A stretch of 36,309 nucleotides of DNA from Chondrus crispus (Eukaryota; Rhodophyta; Florideophyceae; Gigartinales; Gigartinaceae), in the NCBI RefSeq assembly GCF_000350225.1, contig NW_005179142.1, forward strand, positions 1-36,309, read 5' to 3'. Of this stretch, positions 18,201-27,497 are shown piece by piece; position 1 is the first letter of the stretch; each line of letters begins with the position of its first letter. Under the pieces are notes generated by a model. It worked only from the letters and a program-made list of their open reading frames with translations. It had not been told where the DNA came from and did no database searches. A program made the position numbers and the translations under genes.

Positions 18201-19089
18201 GGATGGGGTGGAGAGCGTTGCGATGAGTGGTGATGGAAAACGTGCAGTATCTGGATCCTGGGACGAGAGCGTACGAGTTTGGGACGTAGACACAGGACTG
18301 CAAATCGGCGACGCATTAACTGGACACACGAGTGTGGTGAAGAGCGTTGCGATGAGTGATGGAAAACGCGCAGTATCTGGATCCTGGGACAGAAGCGTAC
18401 GCGTTTGGGACGTGGACACAGGACTGCAAATCGGCGACGCATTAACTGGACACACGGGTGGGGTGTATAGCGTTGCGATGAGTGGTGATGGAAAACGTGC
18501 AGTATCTGGATCCTTGGACAAGAGCGTACGAGTTTGGGACGTGGATACAGGACTGCAAATCGGCGACGCATTAACTGGACACACGGATGGGGTGGAGAGC
18601 GTTGGGATGAGTGGTGATGGAAAACGCGCAGTATCTGGATCCCGGGACAGGAGCGTACGAGTTTGGGACGTTGACACAGGACTGCAAATCGGCGACGCAT
18701 TAACTGGACACGCGGGTTGCGTGACGAGCGTTGCGATGAGTGGTGATGGAAAACGTGCAGTATCTAGGTTGTCTGACGGGGGCGTACGCGTTTGGGACGT
18801 GGAGAAAGGGAGTACAGTTCATCTCGGAAAGTTGAAGGACTGGCGAGATATCGTGGAGAGATTTCTGAATGCAGAGGACTTGGGTGCCGTCTCTCGCACT
18901 GGACATAGGCGCAAAAGGCGCAAAGTTTTTGCGAGCAGGAGGAAAATTGTGCATGAGCGAGAGGATGGCTCTGAGGCTGTTTTGGCGCAGCTGGAGAGTA
19001 CGGTAACCTGGTGGGAGGTAGACGATAATCATGGGGTCTTTGTTGCAGCGGCCGGCAAGCAGGTGGTTATTATGAAGCTAGTGGTCTAG
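15265..19089 (+). CDS. TIR-NB-ARC-WD40 receptor-like protein
   Basis: A candidate intracellular immune receptor: WD40 sensor, NB-ARC nucleotide switch, TIR effector. It is a single intronless frame of 1274 residues. The TIR domain covers about residues 1-150, starting with TDVFISH. It contains KWTMREL (72-78), where E77 matches the NADase glutamate of plant TIRs. NB-ARC motifs follow: Walker A GKGGVGKT (280-287), kinase-2 LFIIDDVW (364-371), RLLYSTRD, CAGLPLAL (459-466), and a canonical MHD (599-601) in MHDLTHDF. Residues 620-850 have no domain I recognise. One degenerate and seven near-identical WD40 repeats span about 857-1191, and a basic nuclear-localisation-like stretch (RRKRRK) lies near 1215-1220. 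Plant TNLs carry LRRs instead. Nothing is broken; the stop is TAG. The start ATG 15265 places the TIR motif at once, and an in-frame stop lies upstream. Confidence 0.93.
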   Translation: MHSTDVFISHAGPDKLLIADLLSEKLQAHGLNCFLDKISMEPGDYARDEMTKAMESAKVGVFILSPEFAARKWTMRELRCFLRRRIEAIRSGMRPPTLIPVFYRLSIRECRELDPNRYWDDERKNIFEVEKFFSDERQREASTDTVKRELQELADFTGIENEVGATNLPGDRFGHDKRAHLVEQVFLWVKKKCEEDSSDEVREVLNASGQVGTQAAVTSTARCAVDKFTPCIHAEHNPDEIYLQLNSRGIDGSPNTCEARLKEAVLSTDRNSHIGATATGKGGVGKTCALRAIAHDDDIKAQFSGGVYFMSLGKDANVGRLIEQLCIAVEASGGKQVAAEMREQSELRRVLTKMRAWFNTRVCLFIIDDVWAVNGIDACILQKLSTLAAATGDIRERSRLLYSTRDSELKQVGKRVTFEPREREGNESVRMLMLASGAKPEEANNPRCKEAVSKILKLCAGLPLALNVAGTGVRYMRGRWKGEVSQAWEAYLSKMKSRNTIRSERPGDGYLLSLDATLHASLEIVESGMGSDAERLGQFSFRKIHRSLCVMKKQDRMPLSLVRDLWEMDYESAEKYAIQMERVGLVDLHYDKDCGWVRMHDLTHDFAVQEAQKEESVTVWYKKLADVCRQGRGLLGMTESEGREGKDAREKYVFENTYRVLKQGGCVEELKNLFLSARWVKAVIQRGSVWQYEEAVKDLNSFLRNTGGSESLLRDTGEEGSVYAMELMMRAARLSVPFCGESSAGIYFQLYGRIKHRAAELCSVQRILEEIEEHTPRPWLQPVSECVGRAGGSLVEQIVLPNIVYEVGMDSTGGVYGHYLNPRRTRITVFAQSPDKETKMTELGNDFETGSRKLTCGCVSMSKRYAVIGYGDGTLQFWSVSEKKVLWSVCGHESAVCSVAMSGDGKRAVSGSWDRSVRVWDVDTGLQIGDALTGHTSVVASVAMSGDGKRAVSGSWDESVRVWDLDTGLQIGDALTGHTDGVESVAMSGDGKRAVSGSWDESVRVWDVDTGLQIGDALTGHTSVVKSVAMSDGKRAVSGSWDRSVRVWDVDTGLQIGDALTGHTGGVYSVAMSGDGKRAVSGSLDKSVRVWDVDTGLQIGDALTGHTDGVESVGMSGDGKRAVSGSRDRSVRVWDVDTGLQIGDALTGHAGCVTSVAMSGDGKRAVSRLSDGGVRVWDVEKGSTVHLGKLKDWRDIVERFLNAEDLGAVSRTGHRRKRRKVFASRRKIVHEREDGSEAVLAQLESTVTWWEVDDNHGVFVAAAGKQVVIMKLVV
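17938..18837 (+). repeat. Seven tandem WD40 repeats, 129-bp unit
   Basis: Units begin at the conserved His codon at 17938, 18067, 18196, 18325, 18451, 18580 and 18709. The period is 129 bp, except the fourth unit, which lacks one codon (MSDGK in place of MSGDGK). Between units the DNA is almost identical except at a few codons. These are the positions just after His and either side of the following Val, and the residues around the Asp of SGSxDx. The last unit is the most diverged. The pattern points to recent amplification or gene conversion with changes confined to a few sites. Confidence 0.93.
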
Positions 19090-19892
19090 GTGTGTATAGG
19101 TCTAGGTGTGTATACTCTACTTCCCTTGTCCTCTCGGCCAGACACAGACGCTTCTATTGTACGGTACGTGGTGGCACCTGTGGTGGGGATAGCCTGTTTG
19201 GTTTTTTTACGTGTAAAGTCTTGAGAATTCTGGTTTATTGACCGCGTCGTCTGGAATCTTCTGCGGCGTGCATAAGGGAGAAATACGTGAGCTGTCTTCA
19301 GGAAACGTCAGTGGGGGCGAAACGCAGCATGATGCGCGCTACTGTCTCATGGCGATGCTATGGCCCCTGTCCCATGAGCATGAGAAATGCATGGGACATA
19401 TGCACGGGTTGACGGTGAATACGTAGGATACACGATGGAAATCGATTCATCCCGTTTCGTGTGGTGAAGGCCGACAGCTTTTGAAGTTTCTGTGGAAGCG
19501 AGCGATTTCCTGCGCAATGGCGGTGGCAACAGGGAGCTCAGGCACGTCCTCAGGAGGTACGGTACCCTTCTCACTCTCTGCCTTCCTTGAGAGAGTGGCA
19601 CCTTGAGAGAGTGGCACCCTGTTTTGTAATGCCGTGCTGTTTGCATGCATCCTTACACACGAACAATGAGGTGACCAAAACCTGTGGACGTTTCAGAAAT
19701 TGGTCCATTTTTGTGCGTACCGTATGTCGCTTCTTTTGGCTCGTGACATCATCAGACGAGGTCCGTCGTGTGTGGCGCTCTGGTTCCATTCACGGATGGG
19801 ACGTTTTGCCAGGACGTACGGCCCTCCCTCCAGTTCCCGGCAGAAAAGTCACATCAGTCGCTGCCCTATTTGCCTGCACTAGGGTCTAAGTA
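19090..19892. other. 3' flank of the receptor gene, no gene seen
   Basis: I see only short open frames without recognisable products. There is a small direct repeat of TTGAGAGAGTGGCACC near 19588-19619. An 8-bp inverted repeat (GTCCCATG/CATGGGAC) flanks a start-like region near 19369-19397. Confidence 0.4.
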
Positions 19893-20620
19893 GCTACGGT
19901 GCGTCACTCTCTCCTGTCTCAGCCGGCTTCAACGATAGCAACAAGGGCAAAAAAAGAGCGTCAGGCGCTGTCGTTAGTGTGTACACGTCAATAGTTTGTT
20001 TTATGCTCCCAAACCAGGGGGGGAGAGAAATGCACAACTGTTAGCGAAAACACTGGCACTACTATATACACACAGGAGGTTTTTGTCAAGAAGCGACAAA
20101 AAAACCACCCTCGAGAGATGCTATCACCGATTCATACCTGGGACGACCTGGGGCGGCTCCATATCATCTTCGTCCTTGATCCGTCCCTTTACCCGGGGCG
20201 TGCATCCGCAAGCTTCTTGCGGCAGTAGTAACGGATAAGTTTTCCAAACCTGCGCTCTCTGCGCTTTTGCCTAAACCGAACCAAGGCGGCTTCCCTGGTC
20301 TTCTTCTTAAACTCGCGTATGACTTCCTGCTTCTCGTGCTCGATACGGTCCTTCCGCTCTGCCTGGGTCTCGGGCTTGACGGGGCCCTTGGAGCGGTGTT
20401 GCATCTGTGCGGCGTGCGCGGACGGCATGAGCATGCCCTGCGGGTAGGCCGGGTGCTGAGCACCGGCAAACAAAACCATGCCTTGTGGGGCATACATAGG
20501 GCTCGGGGCGGGCGGGATCATCACTTGCGGGTGCTGACGGATCATGAACATGCCGTGCAGGTGTTGGTGGGGGTGCGATGTGAGGAAGAAGGGCTGAGCC
20601 GGGTGGTGGACGGGAGAACA
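19893..20620 (-). pseudogene. CCT-domain gene fragment, inverted partial copy
   Basis: This is an inverted, diverged copy of the 3' third and 3' untranslated region of the CCT gene at 29474-30754 (matching about 30260-30995). The coding part runs from about 20620 to 20189 and includes the His/Pro/Met-rich stretch (GMFMIRQHPQV) and a CCT domain core ([18 protein letters not shown]). Small deletions at the end of the domain produce a premature TAA and remove the RVKGRF block present in the other copy. There is no 5' part. The homology continues into the 3' flank (GTGTGTATATAGTAGTG, CTATTGACGT, TTTTTTTGCCCTTGTTGCT), so this is a DNA-level segmental duplication. A retrocopy is less likely because of the long shared flank. 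Confidence 0.82.
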
Positions 20621-21021
20621 TGCTGTCGGGCATGTCCTCCGTCTCCCCTGACGGCCGCTACCCGTCGCCCTTCACTTTGCCGGACGCGCGTTCCGGCGCC
20701 CAGCTCGGCGCCCTTACGGGCGGCAGGGTCGGCATCGCATTTAATGGCGTCGAGATGGCCCTGCTTGGGCTCACCATCGCCATTCGTGCAAACTTTGCAC
20801 CCAAGAAAGGCGCCGAGGAGGTGCCGCTATACACCCTGATCACCCTCGGGGTGACGCCACCGCGGACGAAAGACCTTGTCCAATTTTCCAACCACCAACT
20901 CTTAGGCCATTGGGCAAGATTGGCATACCCCACCGCGCCTCTACGATTCCCAAAGTTCGGAAATTGCGCAAGATTTTCGCCCAAACCAAAAATGTTCCTA
21001 AAAAGCAATCTACAAATTTAA
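20620..21021 (+). CDS. Short ORF of unknown function, probably a gene fragment
   Basis: A 133-codon frame from an ATG at 20620, exactly where the inverted CCT fragment ends. The middle (GGRVGIAFNGVEMALLGLTI) has a hydrophobic segment that could span a membrane, and codon use in the first 80 codons is GC-rich. The end is AT-rich and looks noncoding. I recognise no family. It may be a remnant of another gene brought in by the same rearrangement. Confidence 0.2.
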   Translation: MLSGMSSVSPDGRYPSPFTLPDARSGAQLGALTGGRVGIAFNGVEMALLGLTIAIRANFAPKKGAEEVPLYTLITLGVTPPRTKDLVQFSNHQLLGHWARLAYPTAPLRFPKFGNCARFSPKPKMFLKSNLQI

Positions 21022-22344
21022 CAGATTTTTATTGTGCTGACAGTTGTACCGAAAGGGACGTTTCCTTTGGTGGAACTGAGTTGACAGGCTGATGTTGACA
21101 TCAGGCTGACATCAACCTGTCAACATCAGCCCGTACGCACAGTGTGCCCAGACTGCCCAGACACTTGGCTGTGGAGGCCAGAGCACAGTCGCAGATTGTG
21201 CTTTTCTCTCTTGAGCGCGACATTGTTCCCGCCCGCGACAGATTGGGAATGCAACGGTGGGGTCCAGTCCCATGACGACCCCTTGCCCAAATCGTCGCTT
21301 GCCCAAGCGATAGTCGAGCCAATTAAAATGTGCCAGCTGTCAATGTTTTGGAGTTTTGGGCGAGCCGCGGTGGGGTCACCCTCGTGGTGCCGCTTGCTAC
21401 GGCGTTTGTGATACCGGGGGGTCCCACGACATAGTGCCATACCAGAACAGACCTCGACAAGTGGCACTATTGCGTGGGTGGCACTATTGAAGCCGCATTC
21501 TTCCTACAAATTGGGAATGTTAGAAAGACATATCATTAATTGCTTTGAAACAAATATACGTGTAGACGTGTAACCGAGCTCTAGCTCTAGCTATAGCACT
21601 ATATCGGGGGAGGCACTACTCCAAGTAGCACTATTGCGCGACCCCCCCCTGTACAGCAGTCTACGACAGAATCAACTTGCGCACGTACAGTACACTGTAC
21701 TACTAAGTACTACTAAGTACTGTAATGTTGTGCCCCGTCCCTTGGGTACGGTGAAACCAAGTTTTATTGTTTTATTTGGTTGAAGAGGCTGTCCGTCCGA
21801 GAGTCAATGCCGCCCTTTCTGGAGGCAGAGGGCGTCCGACACGTGTACGCATGCGCAACAGCTACCAAGTACTGTAAAGCCTTTAGAGGAAATCTGCAGC
21901 AAAATTGGAAATTGGAAAGCACTTTTGCCACGCTTACAGCATCCCCACCGGTTGGAGAATAAATGAATATCATCTTTATCACAGGGTATCATAGGGGCAT
22001 ATCCTAACGCATACGGTAGAATGAGCAAAGAGCTAAATATTGTCAACACTTGTCATTCAATTACTGGTGCGCATGCCCAGGTGCATTTGTTCACATTTGG
22101 CATTTTAGCTCCGACATCAACACACTCCACCGGTGTTGCCAGAGCTAAATGCAGAAACGCACTCGAATGGAGCAGTCTTCATTGGAGGAATAGTTAAATC
22201 CTCTGGATTTCGGCTGGTCTGTACCGGCCATTATTGTGATAGGAACGAGGCTCGAGATGGAATAGGCAATGATTGGGTGGGTTGGTGGGGGCATTTTCTG
22301 CTCCTGGGAGAGCGGTGTGCGAAAGGGAGCGCATAAACATGGTT
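21022..22344. other. Intergenic, no gene seen
   Basis: It holds short direct and inverted repeats only. Examples are a near-palindrome of TGACAGG/CCTGTCA arms around 21081-21124, repeated GGCACTATTG blocks near 21460-21640, and GTACTACTAA repeats near 21697-21722. No protein is recognised on either strand. Confidence 0.4.
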
Positions 22345-22588
22345 TGTAATAACTTCGGGGGCCGAGGAGTCCGGATAACCAAAGTATGTTGTTGGTTGTG
22401 CAGATGAAAGATCGATGAGGGTTTATTGAAGAGAAGCGAACTCGTCCCGCTTAAGTCAAACCGGAATCCGGAATGAGCTGGCTGTTCTAATTACAGGCCA
22501 GCTCTTGATTATTCCAAATTACACCGTAGAAACTACATCTACGGAAAACGGAGTTCGGATTTTGAATAGAACCAGACCAGCGGTCACA
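22345..22588 (-). repeat. 3' LTR of element 3
   Basis: 244 bp. On the minus strand it starts TGTGACCGCTGG and ends GTTATTACA. It is nearly identical to 27981-28224. Confidence 0.92.
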
Positions 22589-22600
22589 CTCCCTTCTTTC
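22589..22600 (-). other. Polypurine tract of element 3
   Basis: The sense-strand GAAAGAAGGGAG lies directly before the 3' LTR. This is the usual site and composition of the plus-strand primer of LTR elements. Confidence 0.75.
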
Positions 22601-23920
22601 AAAACGCAAGAATCTTCCGAGCTTTTTCGACCAGCTCGCGAGGACTGTTCTTGCGTTTCATCAGACGTTCAAGCATACAAAGAACATCCTCGTAAACCTT
22701 AGCGATGGGCTCGAGCGTATCATCCGAATTCGGTAAGCCCTTCCAGCGGACTACAACGTAGACGCCATCAAGGTGTTCTTCCAGTCGCAAGAGGCGCTGT
22801 ACTATCATTCTGGTTTGGGATTGTAGAACATGGTACATAACTGCGTCCGTGTCCAGCGTCGGATCATGATAGAACTTAAGCCTGCTGGCATGTAGCTCTT
22901 CCGATTCTCCGGTTCGTAGATCTTCTACCAAGTAGACGTAGTCATTTATTGCGCGTAGCACGCGTCGCGGTCCGTGCCAACGGAGAGCAAGTTTTTCACC
23001 AGCGAAGAAGTCTTCTCTGGCAACAAGCACGAAGTGGCCATCCTCAAAATTCGGCCGCGTTCCACTTGAGGCTTTTTTTCGTTCGAGTTTCCTGTTCTTG
23101 TCCACAGTCTCCCGTACGATCGGATGTAACTCAGCGACGCGCACCTTGAGGGTGCTGATACTGAGAAGCGTTTCTAGCTTAGCAGCCTCGACCGTAATCG
23201 GTTGGATCGTAGAACTTCGTAGGAAAGTCGCAATGGGCGCAGTCGGTTCGCGACCCATGAATGCCGTAATCGGAGAAATGTTTCCACGCTGAGGAGACAG
23301 GGCGTTGTTAAGCGCGCTCTGCACGAGCGGCAAGATATCCGGCCATTCGGTAAAGGACATTTGAAGCTCCGATAATACGGCTCGCATTGCGCGAAGTAGT
23401 TGGCGTCGCAACCGCTCGACGGCACCGTTAATCCACGTACTGTACGGTAGCGTAAAATGATGCGGTACCTTGAGACTTTTCCCGATCAGTCGAACCGTTT
23501 CATTTCAGAAATGCATTGGACCATCGGACATAAATCCCTTTGGCACACCCACCGCAGCGCACCAGTCGATGATGGCAATTGCTGCATTTTCAGTGGAAGT
23601 ATCGGAAAAAGGAAAGAATCATTTGTAATCCGAATGGTCGTCACGCAACATGAGGACATCTTTTCCTCCATCCGAAGTCGGTCCAAGTTCGATGTAATCG
23701 AACTGTAAAAGGTCATTAGGACCAGTTCCGTGACAGCCGAACCAAACGGGCGGGGAACCTTTCCCCCTCCAATTGTCGAAAGACAATGGATGCAGGCCTG
23801 AACGAAGGTCCGGATGTCGGTCGTCATTGTTGACCACAAGTAGTGCTTCCGTAGCACTCGTTCGGTGGAATGCCGGCCTCGGTGTCCCGCGGGGCCGGTG
23901 TGTGCGATAATGAACATGCA
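22599..23920 (-). pseudogene. Integrase and chromodomain-like end of element 3 (frameshifted)
   Basis: The zinc-finger part is in the frame covering 23486-24139 (HTGPAGHRG, then CIHC). Core pieces lie in other frames near 23620-23720. The final part, open from about 23440 to 22599, contains the catalytic glutamate region NGAVERLRR. It then has a long integrase C-terminus and a chromodomain-like end (VQRLLRLEEH, then VYVVVRWKGL). At least two frame changes separate these pieces, so no full integrase can be made. The stop at 22599 abuts the polypurine tract. Confidence 0.82.
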
Positions 23921-24660
23921 AAGTTGTAAATCCGAAGCTCGGTCAGGAATCCAAACCGAACCATTGGGGTTTTGCCAAAGTCCATCAGACTTTCCGAGAT
24001 TCGGCGGCATTTCCGATTGTGCGGAAGATTGCGAGTCCGAAATTTCGGTTGGAGACGGCCATTTAAAATCCGTCGCGGATGAAGATGAAAGTTTCGGAAT
24101 TCGCATAAGTCGCCGTAATGTCGTAGGAGCAGACCCCACACATTATCCGTTCCCTTAATGTGGAAACAGGTGTAGTTATAAATCGACAATCGGACAGCCC
24201 ACCGAAGGACTTTGCGAAGCGAGGTCTGGGTCATGTCAGACATTACCGAAAGCGGATCGAATAGGAAGATAAGATTGTAATGATCCGTAAATATGTCGAA
24301 TCCTTCCGGTGTAGCGGCAATCCAGTGCATGCGATCCAATGTAGCAAGTATTGCGTAGGCCTCCTTCTCGAGAATAGACCAAACGAATTGTACGGAATTA
24401 AATCGCCCAGAGAGGAAGGCGAGGGGCTCGTGCCGCTGCTTCTCGTGGGCGTTCTTGAGGTCCTCATAGGGAACCTGCGTGACGATGCCAGACCAAACGG
24501 AGTCCGAAGCATCGGTATAAACGCACAGGCGTTTCCCATCATCGCGATGGGACAACGTGGCCTGTTCTGCAAGGGCGTGCTTGCAATTTCCGAAAGCTCG
24601 GGTTTCGGAATCTCCCCAGCCCAAAGTGGAGAGTTTGTACCGAGAAATTTCCGTTAACGG
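23824..24660 (-). pseudogene. RNase H and connection domain of element 3
   Basis: Recognised from VYTDASDSVWSGIV (RNase H active-site Asp in TDAS), LEKEAYAILATLDRMHW and FDIFTDHYNLIFLFD, the ordered blocks of gypsy RNase H. It is in a different frame from the RT above it, with the shift near 24650. After about 24140 the integrase continues in another frame. Confidence 0.85.
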
Positions 24661-25450
24661 AAAGCTTGGTCCGTTTTCCGGCATGCTTGTACACTTTCTC
24701 CATAAAGTCGTGGAGCGGTGCGACAAGATCCGAAAACTTCGGTATTCCACTTTTTACCCACTAGAGGGCGCAGACAAATTGCTGTAAGTGTGCACTGGTA
24801 GTCGGAAGTTCCATATTCAACAGACCATCCAGGCGTCTCGGGTCGTACCTTATACCGTTTTCGGAAATCATTCGGCCGCACCATCGGATATTTTTGGCGA
24901 ACAGCACGCACTTCGCGGGATGCAGTTTGAGATTGTGCTGACCGCAAAAGCGGAACATGCCTTGCACAGAGCTCAAAAGTCCGGAAACGGTTTTGTCGTG
25001 GAGGAGAATATCATCCAACCACGACAGCAGGGTGGTCCGTAAATCGGCAGGTAGAACCTCGGCCAATGCCGATTGTAGATGGGTAACGGCGTTCGTTGTG
25101 CAGTGCAAAACCCGCGTCGGAGAAAATATCCCGTCCGGGGTTATGAAAGATTGAAGCATCCGAGAATCGGGTTCGAGCTCCAATTGCCAGTAACCGTGCG
25201 ATAGGTCAAACGTGGCGAAATACCGGGAACCGGTTAGCTTGCCCAGCTCGTGCTCGATGTTCGGCATTGGAAACTGATGTTTCACCGTAAATCGGTTAAC
25301 GTGACGTAAGTCTACCGTGAAGCGGAATTTCGCAGGACCGGGTTTCGGAACCAGGAGCGGTGCGCATGCCCACGGAGACGTTGGGTTTGCCTAAGCCATG
25401 CCATGCTGCACCAGCTTATCCGTCATCTCGGCAAGGAATTCTTGTTGTTC
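24660..25450 (-). pseudogene. Reverse transcriptase of element 3 (in-frame stops)
   Basis: The RT frame is the same as the gag-protease frame but is broken by TAG at 25451-25453 and at 25391-25393, and again at 24761-24763. The order is: VPKPGPAKFRFTVDLRHVN; FDLSHGYWQLELEPDS; a catalytic SWLDDILLH, in which Tyr of YxDD is replaced by Trp; then LKLHPAKCVLFAKN. The substitution and the stops mark a dead copy, unless the WLDD form is normal for this clade. Confidence 0.87.
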
Positions 25451-26911
25451 CTAACTGTAATTCCGAAGTCGGACTTTAATCGGCCGAGCATCGGGAGTGA
25501 GGTCAATTCGCAACGGGCGAAGTTTTGCCCGGGGACCGGAAGAGAATGACGTCCGAAATATGTCGCGGTGTTCGTCCACAATTTGGTTCAATTTCTTGGC
25601 GTCCTCTTCAGGTAATCCGTTTTCTCGGGCAGATTTCTTCAATATTCCGATATCGGTTAGTACCTCCTCGTGCTGCTCGGCATCAATGAGATCGAGCAGC
25701 GACGGGTCCGGGAACGGCTCTTCTTCCGTCCGAGCCGTGTAGTAATTGACACGAGGTCTATCCTTCCTACATTCAGTTTTCTTCTTTGCCGAAATATCGG
25801 AGGTAATGCCGTTGAGGCGAGCGAACATTATGTGGCTCACAACGCCGCCTCTTCCGAGCGTGGTCGGAGTTCCCACGTGGGAGCAGTCGGACCCATCGAG
25901 GGCCGACCGATTATTCTCCAGGAGGGTATGCGTGTCCACCTGGACATGCCGAAGAACGGGCAGTCCTATTATTAGGTCTTCACACGCCAGCTCGTCGTCC
26001 GCAACGAGGAACGAGACGTTGGCGAGTGCCAGTTGGCCCGATGCCAACTGTAATACCGTTCCCGGAATTGTCCACGTGCGGGAAAAAGTGAACGACTGTG
26101 CGTCGTCACCTGACTTCAGGGCAACCTGAGTGTGGACCGGTTCGATCGCTCGAATTTTTCCGATGCCGCGAACGGCAGCTCGCTCAGCGAAAGTGGGAGA
26201 GACGAGACTGTCGTCACTCCCGTCGTCGCATCTTCCCGTAGCGGAAATAAATGCACGGCCATCTGAAACCAGAACGGGGCAAGATGGCGTTTCCGAATCT
26301 TCGGTTTTCTTCTGTCCCAATGGAGGGTTTGTCATGCGACCAGCAGTAGGTCGTCCTTTTGAAGTGTCCGTAGATTCGGATTTTTTGTCACTCGTGTGAT
26401 TGCGGGTGGAACGGGATGGACCATCCCGTGCCTTGGAAGCCGCAATGTCGGAAAGATACGTGGACTTCTGTTCGTCCGTTGACTTCCGGCAATCCCGGAT
26501 CCAGTGTCGGTCTTCTTTAGCCTTACATGGAGGATGCGGGCAAGGTGGCGCTTGCCTAGAAGATTGTCCTCCCTTCTTGGGCTTATTTCCGGAATCGGCT
26601 CTTGGTGACATGTCGTTGTTACCACCGCGTTTCGGGTTTTGACTTCGAGATTCCTCTCGCTTTTTACCTGGGCCGGTGTCCAGGATTTGGAATGCTTCCG
26701 ACAATCGGATGCAGTGTTGCATAAACTTTGGGAAATCTTTCCTAAATTCGTGACAGGCGAATTCCAAATCCGATTCCAGTCGGTTATGTAGCTGTAGCGG
26801 TTTTATCGCTGACAGCACGTGATAAACCGCAACCTTCTGGTTAGCCTTCAGTAGCCAGGCCAAACCGTGACGTCGGAGTAGTTTGTGGTAGGACAAGAAC
26901 AAGGATGCCAC
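25451..26911 (-). pseudogene. Gag C-terminal half and protease of element 3
   Basis: This continues the gag that starts at 27916, after the solo LTR at 26917-27492. There is an unusual zinc knuckle with spacing CX4CX6HX4C (CPHPPC...HWIRDC). A retropepsin-like region follows, with DDGSDDSLVS in place of DTG/DSG and IIGLPVLRHV as the second conserved block. Near the end is the pre-RT segment (DARPIKVRLRNYS) up to a TAG at 25451-25453. At 26911 the frame passes into the LTR. Removing LTR plus one CCTGG (581 bp) puts it in register with the upstream gag part. Confidence 0.85.
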
Positions 26912-26916
26912 CCTGG

Positions 26917-27492
26917 TGTAGTACAACGGCGCGAAGGCAACTGCGCCACCGCTGCCGCCCCGGGATACAGTACGATGGCTGTAAGCGCGAGAAGAACTGT
27001 AAGGAGTTATATTTACAGCACACGGCCGGTGCGGAGTACAGTAGTACCCCGCTGGTTACACGTGTAGGATCCGAACGGTAAGTAATTAGTAATTAGTAGT
27101 TAATGGCACAAATTAGCCAATTTAGTACAGTAGCTGGTATACAGTAAGTAACAGCTACTGTAGCGGGACAGGTGTCCTGGCGTCCCACTTACGGGTTAAG
27201 ACCGGGGGCACCTGCGCCGTTCCAGTAAACGGGGGCAGACTCGCCTCCCTTCCCTTTACGGCTTTTTGCTAACTCCGTCCGGTTTTACCTCTAAGTCTCA
27301 GGCTTCTAACCCGTGACCGGCCGTCCGGATCTAACACCACCGACCGGCTGCGCGTCACCGGCCACGTGAGCCTTCCCTCTTTTCGAGTCCTTCCGTACGG
27401 TTTGCGCTCGCGTGGGTTACCCAGCGGCGCGTGCTCCCTTACCTCTAACCCCCCTCGTTCCGAGTGGTCGGGACGAAGGTTGTTATACCACA
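26917..27492 (+). repeat. Solo LTR (576 bp) inserted in gag of element 3
   Basis: On the plus strand it begins TGTAGTACAAC and ends GTTATACCACA. It is flanked by perfect 5-bp target duplications CCTGG at 26912-26916 and 27493-27497. About 425 bp of its 3' part is nearly identical to the inverted LTR at 32819-33412, while its first 160 bp differ strongly. No internal element sequence is present, so it is a solo LTR left by LTR-LTR recombination. It is oriented opposite to element 3. Confidence 0.95.
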
Positions 27493-27497
27493 CCTGG

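Noticed and set aside
17864..18700. Antisense ORFs of 278 and 246 codons with regular repeats
   Set aside because: They are the reverse complement of the WD40 repeat array, and their periodicity simply mirrors the 129-bp unit.
17938..18837. CRISPR array or satellite DNA
   Set aside because: The 129-bp units are in frame, encode WD40 repeats and have no unique spacers.
27445..27497. The end of the minus-strand gag ORF reading GITTFVPTTRNEGG as native protein
   Set aside because: Those codons are read from the solo LTR. The host sequence ends at the CCTGG duplication.
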